Origin: Vitis vinifera
Taxonomy: Eukaryota; Streptophyta; Magnoliopsida; Vitales; Vitaceae
Length of the DNA: 64,000 bases
NCBI RefSeq assembly: GCF_030704535.1
Contig: NC_081818.1
Span: forward strand, 29,034,001-29,098,000
Direction of reading: 5' to 3'
Below the pieces are notes generated by a model. That model searched no databases and was not told the origin of the DNA. It was given only the letters and a program-made list of their open reading frames with translations. Shown here piece by piece: positions 31,606 through 43,807 of this stretch. How positions within the stretch are numbered: the first letter of the stretch is position 1; each line of letters opens with the position of its first letter. Made by a program: the position numbers and the translations under genes.

Positions 31606-34600
31606 ATGAAGTTAAGGTTGTTGAGCTGGAACGTGCGTGGAGCTAACGATAGCTTTAAAAGAAAGGTGATCAAGACCATGATTAGAAGTCAGAGGGTGGA
31701 TTTGTTCTGTATCTAGGAAATTCAGACAATGTCTGAGGGTGTGGTGAGGAGTTTGGGCTTTGGGAGGTTTCTTGATTGGGGAGCCATGGGTGCTCAAGGC
31801 TCTGCGGGTGGGATTTTGATCTACTGGGACAAAAGGTCCCTGGAATTGCTGAAGATGGAGGTGGGACAATTTTCTATTTCCTGTAGGCTCAGGAATGTTG
31901 AAGATGGGCTTGTTTGGATTTTCACTGGAGTGTACGGGCTGTTCACCAAGAAAGAAATGGAGACTATGTGGGAGGAGCTAGGGGCAATAAGGGGCATCTG
32001 GGATGAGCCCTGGTGTTTAGGGGATGACTTTAATGCCACCCTCTCCCAAAGGGAAATGAGTAGTCAGGGTAGTTTAAATGGTGCAATGAGAAGGTTTGCT
32101 TAGGTGGTTGATGAACTAGAGCTCCTAGATTTTCCTCTGCAAGGGGGTGTGTTATCCTGGAGTGGGGGTAGGAACAATCAGTCCTGGGCTAGACTGGATC
32201 GTTTCCTGGTGACCCAAAGCTGGCTTGACTTGTTTAGGGGGTTGTCCAAAGTAGGCTTCCCAAGCCCACTTCAGATCACTTTCCCATTCTGTTGAAGAGT
32301 GGCGGGCTAAGTTGGGGACCCTCCCCGTTCAGGTTTGAAAACATGTGGCTTAAAGTTGATGGTTTTAAGGATCTCTTTCGGGATTGGTGGCAGGGAGCGG
32401 GGAGGAGAGGAAGGGTCAACTTTAGACTGGCTGCTAAGCTGAAGGTGTTGAAGGAGAAAATCAAAGTTTGGAACATGGATGTGTTTGGTAGGCTGGAAGT
32501 TAATAAAAGCTCAGCTCTCTAGCAAGTTGATTTTTGGGATAGGGTGGAATGTGAAAGGGGTCTGTCAGAAAAAGAAACGGAGTTGAAAAATGAAGCTAAG
32601 GAAACCTTTAAAAAGTGGGTGCTTTTGGAAGAAACCCATTGGAGACAATTGTCAAGGGAACTGTGGCTAAAGGAAGGAGATTAGAACACAGGGTTTTTCC
32701 ACCAGATGGCCAATGCCCACTGGAGAAACAACTCTTTGGATAGAATCAAGATCAATGGGGTGGAGTTGGCTGAGAAGCAGGAGGTGAGGGAGGGGATTGT
32801 GAATGCTTTTCAGCAACAACTCTTGGAAGAGCCAGGATAGAGAGCTGACATTGAGGGGTTGCACCTTCAATGTCTAAACCACAGTGAAGCTGAAGCTCTG
32901 GAGCTGCCCTTTATTGAGGAAGAAATTTTCTTAGCTCTGATGGAACTGAACGGAGACAAGGCTTCAGGCCCAGATGGGTTTTAAGGAATTTTATGACCAT
33001 AAATCTTTTGCCAAAAGTCTAAATATTACCTTCTTGGTCCTCATCCCAAAAAAAGGTGGGGCTGAGGACCTCGGGGATTTTCGGCCTATCAGCCTATTAG
33101 GGAGGCTGTACAAGCTTCTGGCCAAAGTGCTGGCCAATAGGCTGAAGAAGGTGTTAGGTAAGATGGTCTCAGCGGATCAAAATGCGTTTGTGAGGAGGAG
33201 ACAGATTTTGGACGCCTTTCTCATAGCTAATGAGGTGGTTGATTATTGGCAGAAGCGGAAAGAGAAAGGGCTGGTTTGCAAACTGGATATTGAAAAAGCC
33301 TATGATAGTATTAATTGGAACTTCCTCATGAAGGTTTTGCACAAGATGGGCTTTGGGTCTCATTGGATGGAGTGAATTTGGTGGTGCATCTCAACTGCAA
33401 AATTTTATGTTCTTGTCAACGGGGTGCCAGCAGGCTTCTTTTCCAGTTCAAATGGGTTGCGTCAAGGAGATCCCATTTCTCCTTACCTTTTTGTTTTGGG
33501 TATGGAAGTGCTGAGTGCACTTATAAGAAGGGTTGTTAATAGGGGCTTCATTTCTGGTTGCAGACTTCGAGGGAAAGGGGGGATGGAGATGAATGTGTCC
33601 CACTTGCTCTTTGTTGATGACACAATCATCTTCTACGAAGCAAGGAAGGAGCATCTAACTCATCTTGGCTGGATTTTGGCGTGGTTTGAGGCGGCTTCTG
33701 GTCTTAGGATTAATCTGGCTAAGAGTGAATTAATTCCTGTTGGGGAGGTTGAAGATATTGAAGATATGGCTGTGGAGTTAGGGTGTAGAGTGGGGGATTT
33801 TCCTGTTAAGTATTTGGGGCTGCCCCTTGGAGCCCATCACAAGGCCTTGTCTATGTGGGATGGGGTGGAGGAAAGTATGAGGAGAAGATTAGCTCTTTGG
33901 AAAAGGCATTACTTGTCTAAGGGTGGGAGAATTACCCTCATTAAAAGTACATTGGTCAGCATTCCCATCCAATTGTCCCTTTTTCGAATGCCTAAGTTAG
34001 TGGTAAAAAGGCTTGAAAATTACAAAGAGATTTTCTTTGGGGAGGGGGAAGTCTGGAAAGGAAAATCCACTTAATCAATTGGGAGGTGGTGTGCACTCAA
34101 AAGGAGAAGGGGGGTCTTGGCATTCGGAAGATTGTTTTATTGAACAAGGCTTTGCTGGGTAAGTGGATATGGAGATTTGCCTTTGAAAAATATCTATTTT
34201 GGAAGAAGGTGATCGGGGTGAAGTATGGCCAAGAGGGATGTGGTTGGAGAACTAATGAAGCTCGTGGTATTTTTTGAGTGGGGGTTTGGAAGGAGATCCT
34301 GAAGGAGGCAAGTTGGTGTTGGGATAACATTGAGTTCAAGGTGGGAAGGAGGACTAAGGTCAAGTTCTGGACTGACCATTGGTGCGACAACGCAGCGCTG
34401 TCCCAAAATTTTCCCCAACTTTTTGCCATGGCGGTCTTTAGAAACGCAATGGTCAATGAAGTGTGGGATTCAAGCCTTGGTCAAGGAGGGTGGAATCTCA
34501 AATTGTCTAGAGATTCTAATGATTGGGAGCTGGATTTAATAGAAGAGCTACTTCTTTTGCTAAGGGACTTCAGGATTTCTTCAGAAGAGGACTCAATGTT

Positions 34601-35182
34601 ATGGAAAGGAAGGGGTCTTGATATTTTTCAGATTCGGGATGCTTATAATTTGATGGCTGCCCCCAATCCCCGTGTCTTTCCGAAAAAAAGCATTTAGGTG
34701 GATAAGGTTCCAACCAAAGTTGTTTTCTTTGCGTGGGAAGCCACTTGGGAAAAAATCCTCACGTTGGATAGGCTTCAAAAACGAGGGTGGCAGCTCCCTA
34801 ATCGTTGTTATTTGTGTGGCTGTGAAGAGGAAAATGTAAATCACATTCTTTTACACTGTACAGTGGTCAGGGTCCTCGGGGAGATCGTCCTTGCCTTGTT
34901 TGGGGCTCAGTGGGTGTTCCCAGAGACAATCAAAGAGGTGTTATTTTGTTGGAGGGGCCCTTTTGTGGGGAAAAAGAAGAAAAAGATTTGGAATTCCATC
35001 CCGTTGTGTATTTTTTGAACAGTTTGGAAGGAAAGAAATAGATTAGCTTTTAGAGGGGGTTCTTTAGCTATTCAGACACTCAAGAATTCTTTTGTATGTA
35101 ATTTGTAGAGTTGGGTTAGGGTGTATATGGGAGAAGAGTCCTCTTCGCTTTTAGGCTTCTTGGAGTGGTTAGCGGCTCCTTA
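31606..35182 (+). pseudogene. LINE ORF2 (endonuclease, reverse transcriptase, zf-RVT), multiply broken
   Basis: The start MKLRLLSWNVRGAND is the apurinic endonuclease-type domain. CLGDDFNATLSQ and LDRFLVTQSW follow. RT blocks are FLVLIPKKGG, DFRPISLLGRLYKLLAKVLANRL, KLDIEKAYDSINW, GLRQGDPISPYLFVLGMEVL and the catalytic LLFVDDT (about 33610). The zf-RVT part KVVFFAWEATWEKI with CYLCGCEEE...HILLHC lies at about 34720-34860. Stops are at 31714, 32101, 32520, 32682, 32838, 33373, 34275, 34695, 35016 and about 35106. Frameshifts are near 32290 and 34070, and a deletion of about 60 bases near 32980 (after ASGPDGF) removes the start of the next RT block. Several stops fall where the family has Trp. 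Confidence 0.9.
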
Positions 35183-35360
35183 AGGGCTAATGAGGTTGTT
35201 CTGTTTATGCGTTTTTTGCTTTTTGGCTACTTTGTATACTCTCTGTATGCTTTGTGGTTTTCCGCCCTTTTTTAATATATTTTGTGCTCATTTATCAGAA
35301 AAAAAAAAAAAAAAAAAAAGATACGACAACATTGTCATTGCCAATTGTTTGGTATCTTTC

Positions 35361-35498
35361 TGACAGAATGGGATATACATAACTGCCCCATCACTTAATT
35401 TAGGAAAGTTGGTAGCTTATCACATGCGAGAAAGGGTGTTAGAGCATGATATACATAGTTGGGCCACAACCTAATTTAAGAAAGTTAGTAGCTTAACA
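35361..35498 (+). mobile_element. TRIM-like LTR pair, internal region nearly lost
   Basis: Two related segments, 35361-35424 and 35437-35498, share gatatacata, acttaattta/acctaattta and gaaagttggtagctta/gaaagttagtagctta. They are separated by only 12 bases ending GAGAAAGGG. The second starts TGTTAGAGCATGATATACAT and ends TTAACA, closely like the 3' LTR of TRIM 2 (TGTTAAGGAGCATGATATAC). It is probably a relic of the same family. No target duplication was found. Confidence 0.55.
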
Positions 35499-36394
35499 AA
35501 ATGCATGAAGTATCACAACTGCTCAATGTATATACTGTCCTATGAGGTTCAGATTGCTTTGGCCATTCCATTCAGGTGATTTTCCAATTGAATAACAGGA
35601 GCATGGTGCTTTTCTCCATGAATAAGATCAGAATCACAAATTTGTTAAATGTGTGCTATATGGACTTAGGTATAAATATTAGGTTAAAGACATCACTAAA
35701 ATAACCTAATTTCCATTTTTCTCATTCTACGCCACGTGCTGAATTAAAATATATAATTAAGATGAAATATACAATGTGAATCTAAGGATTCTTCTTTGTG
35801 AGAGACACTTGTTGTTTACACATTTGGTCAATAGGCATATCAAGGATATAACCCATACCTAACATTGTTATGTCATGTCCAACACTGTACATAGCATACT
35901 TTGAAGCATCTATGCACATAGTTTAAAATGGACTCATCATCTGCACATCATGCTAGTCAATGGTTGTAGATTGTGTTGTTGCAAGAGCTTTGTTGCACAA
36001 GGAACTAATTAGCCATGCATACTGCATGGAAGAAGCAAGGCAGGCCATTTTCCAGCATGATGAAATGTTTATATATATTAGCTAGAAGGCTGGACCGATG
36101 ATGTGGAATTAGACTTTACATCATATTCAATGAAATATCTACTTTTCCCAGAATATTAGGTTAAAATAAAGCAACCAAATCTACATTATATATTTGTTAT
36201 TTTTGCTGGATTAGCAGGTCATTCTAAAAAAGTGGTTGCCTAAAACTCAGTGTTCTAGCAGTTCTAGGATATATCACGACTGACCACAGGGCATGAGTTA
36301 TTTAGATATGAATCTTAAAATTGTTGAATACTCCCCATGGCAATGTGAGTCATTTTTTTGCCATACAGCCCTAATGAACAGAATTTTCATTGAG

Positions 36395-36840
36395 ATGGAA
36401 CTAGTGTTGTCAAAGGCGATTGCTTGGGTCACCAGGGCCACCAAACAAGGGGGGGAAATAAAGTCTCCTCTTGAAGACCTAGGTGAGGTGGCTTCAAAGA
36501 GGCGATGCCAAGGCAATCGCCCTGGGATAAGGCTCAAGGCAGTTGCCTTTTACAATGGGTGAAGATTACACATAGATTGTCATTTAATTCAATCTAAGAT
36601 CAGATTAAAAGAAAAAAAAAGTATATTATAAAACATTATATTATCAATCATTGGGATAATGAGGTGGAGGGCTATCAATCTATTCTTGATGGAAATTATG
36701 ACAATTTTAATTTCAATGATGACAATGATGATGATGCCTAAAGCTTCTCTAGGATGCTCATTATCTTATTGTGCTTTTATTCTGATTTTTGGATGTTTGG
36801 AAAATTAGAATATGCATTTAGAAAAGGTGAATTTCTTCTC
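36395..36840. repeat. Dispersed repeat of the 'aggcgat..gcctaggtg' type
   Basis: Starts near agtgttgtcaaaggcgattg and runs through imperfect, self-complementary GGCG/CGCC and caaggcaatcgcc blocks in otherwise AT-rich DNA. Similar text occurs in SSRP1 intron 2 (about 51680-52500). It probably belongs to a non-autonomous DNA transposon; the right end is not clear. Confidence 0.4.
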
Positions 36841-36950
36841 TAAACAATATAATGTCTCTTACAATGTGGGATATAATATTTAACACTTAGAATAATTATT
36901 ACTATTTTGTTGACTTTATAAGACACCATGAGGATGAAAATTTAATACTA

Positions 36951-37553
36951 GAATGGACTGATCACTGTAAATGATAGTAAAAATTGGAATTACATCATTT
37001 GATGACCAATGTCTGTTACATAACAGACAAAGAGACTCATCTAAAATGATGTTAAGAAACTTTAATACATTTTAAATCCTATATAAGCCATGTTGGACCG
37101 CATTCAATTCCATAGGATGTTCAAGTGCACCCTCATTTTCAGAATGAATTATAGTCTTACGCCATGGTATTTATCCGGAACTTGAACTGTCTTCCTCTTG
37201 CTTTAACTCTCTTCCTTGTCACCTTTTGCATTAAACTAAAAGGAGTCTTATTGCTTTGATATCCCCTTTTGCTTTAACAATACTGGATGGAACCATTGAA
37301 CAGAATGGACTGATTACTGTAAATGATAGTGAAAATTGGAATTACATCATTTGATGACCAATGTCCTTTACATAGCAGACAAAGAGACTCGTCTAAAATG
37401 ATGTTAAGAAACTTCAATACATTTTAAATCCTATATAAGCCATGTTGGACCACTTTCACTTCCATAGGATGTTCAAGTGCACCCTCATTTTCAGAATGAA
37501 TTATAGTCTTACACCTTGGTATTTATCCGGAACTTGAACTGTCTTCCTCTTGC
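36951..37553. repeat. Tandem direct duplication, 2 x 251 bp
   Basis: 36951-37201 and 37303-37553 are collinear copies of equal length, starting gaatggactgat and ending tgtcttcctcttgc, with about a dozen substitutions and no obvious indel. They are separated by 101 bp. No coding frame or LTR-type TG...CA ends are seen. Both carry cctatataagcc in their middle. 37554-38396 holds nothing recognisable except the 3' flank of the PIN gene. Confidence 0.9.
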
Positions 37554-38396
37554 CAGGAATACAGCACCATCTCTGACTTCTTAGTCATTGTTCAGAAGAT
37601 AAATAGAGTAGCAGGGATGCATAATATATGGGAAGACAAACTTAATGGTGTGATGCTTATGTGGTGTTGCTGAGATACAGGGGGAATAAAAAATGGTGGA
37701 AGTTTAGGTCTCAGGGTGACCTGGATAGCAACATGCTCATAATTGTCTAAAATGCGACCCACCCTAGAAATGCTTTGCAAATTTGTCGTAAGTTTAGATT
37801 CATGTCAATTTGTATGCTTTCCATTATCAAAGAAGAAAGGTATATTTTGTTTTGTAGTCACTTGGTTTTTCAAGCTTGTGATACATAGAGCGTTTCTGCG
37901 CAAGCGCTTCAAATCAATGAACTGATTATCTTTTATAATGAAGCATAAAATTTTTATCAAGAGAACAATACTTAAGTTTTCATGACTGTTTCATGGTCGG
38001 TTGTTGAATGTTCATTTTTTTAGGTTATCGTTAACAGACTCTGGGGCCAAGTGACAGCAGGAAAGTTGATGAAATGAATACTTGGAAGCTTGTGGTCATC
38101 TTTGCCTAAGCATTAAAAAGGTACTCTATCTGTCCCTGTTCACATTACATGTTTCCCTTGAATTTCTACTATTTTTTTCCTTAATGTATATCAAAGCAGT
38201 AAAATTACACAACTGATTTCACATTATTCATTTGTAAGCTTGCTAATAGTCTTAGTGAATATACCTTGTGTAAAATTAGTCATATCACATTTCAAAGAAC
38301 TTTGAATAAATTGAATTAGACCTCCACTATCCATCCTGCATGCTTCAGCCCTCTCCTGGTTATGCCAGATTCATATCATTTGGGTTGCACTATAGC

Positions 38397-40341
38397 TTAC
38401 AACGCCAGTAGGAAGTAGTAGACCAATGCTATTGGCAGTGCAATGAGCATGCCAAAGATTACCCTATATGCAGAACAAAATCATATCTCAAAATCTACTT
38501 GGATTTTATGCAAAGTTCAATTGTTAGGTTGCGTAGAAACATCAATTACCCGGTGCTCAAGATGTCTGGATGGACATCATACTCTTTGGCAAAAACAAAT
38601 GGAACAATTCCTTGAGGAAGGCATGCCTGCAGAATACAGCACATTATTTAGGATTGTAACCTCATTTTAGACTACAGGAGGAAAAAAAAAATTCGAGCAC
38701 CTGCACAATTGACACTTTAAACAAGGTGCCCCTCGAGAGAGTGATACTGGCAGATGCTGCCATTATTGCAGGGCCTACTAAGAACTTCATTCCCATGGCT
38801 AATACTGCCAGCCGGGTCCCACATGCTATAATGCTTGGACGTGAAGCCATGAAAAGACCTGTTGAGTGACATGAAAAGGAGTTGAAGAGAAAAATTATTT
38901 AGTGGTTTTTGTGTGGTCACTGTCAGAAATTCTTGGCAATTAAATACTGATGCTTAACCATACCTAAGCTGAACATTGCCATACCAAGTCCTCCTTTTGA
39001 CAATATTGATATTGAGTCATCAACAACCCCTGGCAATTTTACATTCCACCTACAACAGGTTCAAACCTTTTGCTTTGGTCACTCAAGAGACTAGGAATTT
39101 TTTGGGCTATCCAACCTTAAGCTGAATAATTTAATGACATAAAAGAATTTGTGATCTGTGTGGTGCTCCTGAAAGCTTACCTGAAGCGTATGCATGCCCA
39201 AATAAGGCTGACTATAGTTGCATGAGTATTGGGGTTCATCATGAGCTTTCTTCCCACTATGCGGAGAATGAGCATCGTCTTGGTTTTTCTTGTAGCTGTT
39301 GTTTTTCCTTCCTCCCTTTCCTCTTTCGGTTGTGCTTCTTGTGGGGCCTCCAGCTCCACTTAAAAACAGAAAATGAATTATGGACTTTAAATGAAAAACA
39401 CTTGCAAACACAAATGTAATAAAGTAATATTGGGATTGATGTTGGACCATGTGATAGGATTTTGGACCAAATGCCAATTTGATAAGTTGATATTATTGTG
39501 ACTCTATGTAGAGATTGAAGATTACTACGATGTTAGTGTGTTTACATACATTTGTTGATGTTATAGAATTTCGAAGGCAATTCTCCTAGGTTGGATGTTA
39601 GCTGATACACATGCAAATGAAATGGAGAGAAACCTAAAAGGACTTGTAACTAACTTGGGTTATCTTCTGTGATCAGAGTTGGCTGCACTGAATTAAGATT
39701 GAGTCATGTACTAGGCATTCAAATTAGGCTACAGAAATGACAGGCTCATTACATGAACGCCAGCTATATGCATGATGTAATTGATATTGTGAAATCAATA
39801 GCCTCCAAATGCATTGAATAGTTGAATACCTACCTGCAGCCTCTAATGGTGTTGTTGCTGACACTGCCTTCATGGCATTGAGCTCAAAAAGAAACAGCAA
39901 CAGGTTGTACCAAACTAAGCTCTGCAAGACAACTATCTGGGAAAGGAGTCCAGCAGCTTTATCCCCATACATGGCCTTCAGGAGTGGAATTCCCAGGATC
40001 AAAGTGTTGGGCAATGTTGACAAAGATAGCCCTGTTATGACCCAAGTCAAGCTTCCTCTGGAATTAATTTTTGCAATTGTTGCCAATAAAATGAGGGCAA
40101 GCAGTTTCTGAAGAAAGTCGGAGAGTATGAGTCTCATATTCATTTGGTAGGGGTTGTTTTCAGAGATCAACTGGAAGGACAATAGTGGAATTGAGAATTT
40201 TGCCACAAACTTGTTGATGCCTGAGCATTGTTCTGGTGTGAAGATCTTCCACCACTTCACAGAGATGTAGGCTAAGATCATGACAAAATACAAAGGGATA
40301 GTGGCTGCCACAACGTGGTAGACATCAGCCAGAGAAATCAT
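38397..40341 (-). CDS. PIN8: Short-loop PIN auxin efflux carrier, PIN8-like
   Basis: Auxin carrier of the short PIN class, which in Arabidopsis acts at the ER and controls intracellular auxin. Six exons on the minus strand: 39834-40341, 39181-39358, 38964-39049, 38701-38858, 38550-38626 and 38397-38463. All are GT-AG and the phases fit, giving 357 residues. The N-terminal TM bundle contains [23 protein letters not shown] and [19 protein letters not shown]. The central loop is short and charged ([18 protein letters not shown]), unlike the long loop of plasma-membrane PINs. The C-terminal bundle contains [58 protein letters not shown] and [21 protein letters not shown]. Sequence is closer to PIN8 than PIN5 as I recall them. 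It is intact. Confidence 0.93.
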
Positions 40342-42287
40342 GGCAGCTCTTGGTCAAAGGGTGTTGGATATCTACTGCTTTTATATTACTCCTATGAACC
40401 CTTGGTGATAAAACTGTAATATGGTCTCTTGGTTGCTTTGCTAGATTATTGAAAACGAAAGGCGGGATTGCTTGTTTTAATTAAAAGCTTCCTCAAAAGT
40501 TTTCTCAATTCCCAGGATAACCTTTGGCTGAGATTATGTTTTTCAGGATCCAAACATAGTCCTTACTTTTCCACATATACTCTTTTCGTAATTTTGATTG
40601 TCAATGTTTCTTATATGATATGATTTAAATTAATCTACTTTTGGTGTGTGTATATATAAATTCTGTTGTGATATATAAACTAACAACGGTAAAGATGGTT
40701 ATCATACAGTTAAGAGGATTTCTTTATCAACGAAAATTCAGGATATTTTGGTCACAAGTAAAAAGGTTGATTCCAGTTTTCTTGTGGTTTTGTTCTGTTG
40801 GCCTATTGGTTCTTTTGGCAAAGGAGAGCTATAGGCTAACCCTAAACCTTTCCCAATAGGCTTTAAATTTTATAAACACGATTTTAAAGATTAAAAAAGG
40901 AAAAGGATACTCATGTTCTCTGTTTTTCCTTCATCATCAATATATTTGTGGTATTTTAGTCATTTAATCTGCTATGCTGGTGATTTTGGCCTGCTGCTCT
41001 GACTGATGCATTCCTTTTGTTTTACAAAGAATAAAGTGCAAATGACCAACATGCCATTTCTTTATCGAAATGGATGGTGTGTCCCTTCATTCTAGGTATT
41101 TTTTACTTATGATCTACATTGCTTTTGAATTTGTCTTTTCAGGTTATTCACAAATGGTAGGAGGGAAGAATAAAGAAGTGTATTGCAAGAGAAGTAATTG
41201 AGATAATGAGTTAATAACAGTGGCGAAGGAAGAATTTTTGTTTAATTTGGTCAAAAGTTTGAGAATAAGTGTTGTGGGGAATTTGCTTTTTAAAATGTGA
41301 AATTTTGCCAGAAAAGACCTATTCCTCTTTCTTCAAGTTGTCTTTGTTTTGGGACTGAAAAAATATCCTATACATTGTATGTTTTCCATGATCACCATGA
41401 GATTAACAGGACATCCATGACTATTTTCTAAAGGCACACCCACAAAAACCTTTAGAAGTTTCAAAAGTCGAGTGAATCTCTCTGCTAGTAACTTGCAAGC
41501 TGACCTGAATGCAGGGTTCCCCAGATTCTACCACCACTTGACCATAGTGGAGCTAAAGGTTGTCTGATGCTTGTTGGGTGAAGAGAGGGGGAATGAGGAA
41601 CAGAATTATGATCAGATTGCATTCCCCGACTTGGAGGAATTTATGCAGGTTTGGTTGGCACCACCACCCAGTATCATCTACTTCAATTCTCGTGGTTGAC
41701 AAATTTCAACGACAAAGTCTATTCTCCAAAATCTGTCTGCACTTTTCTGGTACAAACTACAACTGAAACTGGTACACATTCTGTATTTCTACGCTGAGAA
41801 CACATGGTTTCTGGAGACACGATGTATGTTAAACATCACAAGCATGATGCACTTCAACATTTGATTGATTGAGAATTTGAGATAACAAAATGATATCATT
41901 TGGGTTTCCAGAATTGGATGTAACTTGGTTTTCAGGTGATGCCACAAAAGTAGATTCCTTGTGGTTTTTAAGTTTTACAGTAAGGCAACTCAGCCATCAC
42001 CATTAGGGGTAAAGCTGAGTTGGGTACTCCTGAAATTCATTTTTAACCCAGATCATCATAGATTTCTGAGTTGGGTATTCGAGATCAAGCCATCTTAGCG
42101 AAAAGCTTAATAAACACATGCGCGCGCACACCCACACGTGCTGTGTTAAAAGAAAATATCAAAATACATCTTAGAAGATTTGCTTTAGTTAGAAAGCATC
42201 CAATAAGCAAAAGTGCAGTACATTTAGCAGCATCTTCACTCGTATTCCAGTACTGTTCTCACAATAGAAGGAAAGAATGTTGTTTGT

Positions 42288-42290
<3 letters not shown>

Positions 42291-42354
<64 letters not shown>
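42291..42354. repeat. Compound (CT)n(AT)n microsatellite
   Basis: Thirty bases of CT repeats run directly into thirty-four bases of AT repeats. Confidence 0.95.
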
Positions 42355-42357
<3 letters not shown>

Positions 42358-43606
42358 GGAAGGAAAAGCAGTCCGATATCATAGTTACTATCCTATATCT
42401 GTAATGGTGTATTCCATTCTTCTGTTCAGGCTGTCTTTCCTCTTCCTTTACTTTACCTTTTAACAGTTAAAATAACTCAAAGTTAAAGCTTCACATATTC
42501 CTTTCCTTCCATGAGAAATCCTAATTTCCTTCACTCTTTTCCTTACTTTTGTTAAGAGTTTTTAATGTTGCTAATTGGGATTCATGAGCATCTGAGTGAA
42601 TTCCTGACTTGTAATTGCTCGAGGTTCATAATATCTCTTCTTTTTCGATGTGGGAATTGTTGAAAAAGTGATATTGGACTTTGAGCCAACTTCAATTTGT
42701 GAAGTTAAATTTGTTGAAGTTTCAAAATAATGGGGATTGGATTAGAAAATCTTTGACTTTATAAGACATATTACTTACCTTTTTCTCGATAGAGAATATA
42801 GAAGAATGGATGATCCAAGCTTTTATTTTTTGGAAAAAAATTTAATAAGGTATTAAACATTATGCAAATTAATAATTAATAAGTAGCCACTATCTAAGTT
42901 CACAAAAAAAAAAATTACTAAATTAATAATTATTAAACTCCCTAAATTAAATTTCCAACCCTAAAGCCAAAGGTTAAATAATTCCCCATTCAAAAAAAAG
43001 AATGAAAACTTTAAATATGACTGACTACCTTAGAATAAATATACACTTCATTTATTTTCATCACACTTTTTTCTTTTTTCTTTTTTTTCATCATGAATCC
43101 ATCTCTTATTAATTTTGTTTTCTTTTTCTTTCTTTGTTTTAAAAATGGACATTAAAAGGTAAAGGGTATTTTTATTAAAATATATAGGACCACATTTAAT
43201 GTTTATAAAATATAAGATAGAGTTTGTTTTTTAATTGAATAGAAAAAATCAAAAACATTGACTAAGCGTCTGATTTTGAAATGATTTTGTATTAATTTTT
43301 TGTTTGCAAAATCTGTCCCTTGAAAAGTTTTTTCAAAAACCTCGCTAAAATAGACTTTAGTATACTATTTCTATTGGGGCTTGTAAAATCAACCATTTCT
43401 CAATGCAAAATATCCATATCAGTGATCAGAATAGACTCCATGAAAATGGGGTGTTAGAGAGGGAGATGAAAATGGCTATATACCCATTACCCACAAGTCA
43501 AGTATCAAAATTTGTATGGACAGGACCTCACCAAACAGTTACGAGACAGTGGACGCCCACATCTCCCGCTCAAACTCCTCAATTTAGACTCTCCTTTGGA
43601 TGCCAC

Positions 43607-43613
43607 TATATAA
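43607..43613 (+). promoter_or_regulatory. TATA box of the pectate lyase gene
   Basis: TATATAA in ccactatataaccc, 195 bases before the ATG at 43808. The preceding stretch (43490-43600) is unusually C-rich for this region, as expected of a core promoter. Confidence 0.55.
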
Positions 43614-43807
43614 CCCATATCCTCAACTCCACTTCTTCATTTTTAATTTGGCCGAGCCAAACCATGCAGCAAGCCTAGAAAAATTTCACTCTGGTTCAGT
43701 GGGTTGGTCAGTTTACGTCTGACCCTGAAGAGCCAAGGGGCTAGACCCTGGACCCTGGTTAATTTCTTACATTTGATAGTCACAAATAGAAAGAGAAGGA
43801 ATAGCAT

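Larger units (their letters stand above)
29233..35318 (+). mobile_element. Full-length L1-type LINE (non-LTR retrotransposon), defective
   Basis: A 6.1-kb element flanked by a perfect 15-bp target duplication AGATACGACAACATT (29218-29232, 35319-35333). It ends in an uninterrupted run of about 20 A. Order: GA-rich 5' leader (29260-29380), ORF1 (29391-30664), spacer, ORF2 (31606 to about 35182) with endonuclease, reverse transcriptase and zf-RVT, then 3' UTR and poly-A. Both ORFs are broken, so the copy cannot move by itself. Confidence 0.93.
40342..43807. other. Shared upstream region of PIN8-like and pectate lyase genes
   Basis: A 3.5-kb spacer between two divergently transcribed start codons. 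Contents seen: a (CT)15(AT)17 microsatellite at 42291-42354, AT-rich DNA at 42830-43380 and a TATA box at 43607. No gene is supported. Confidence 0.5.
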
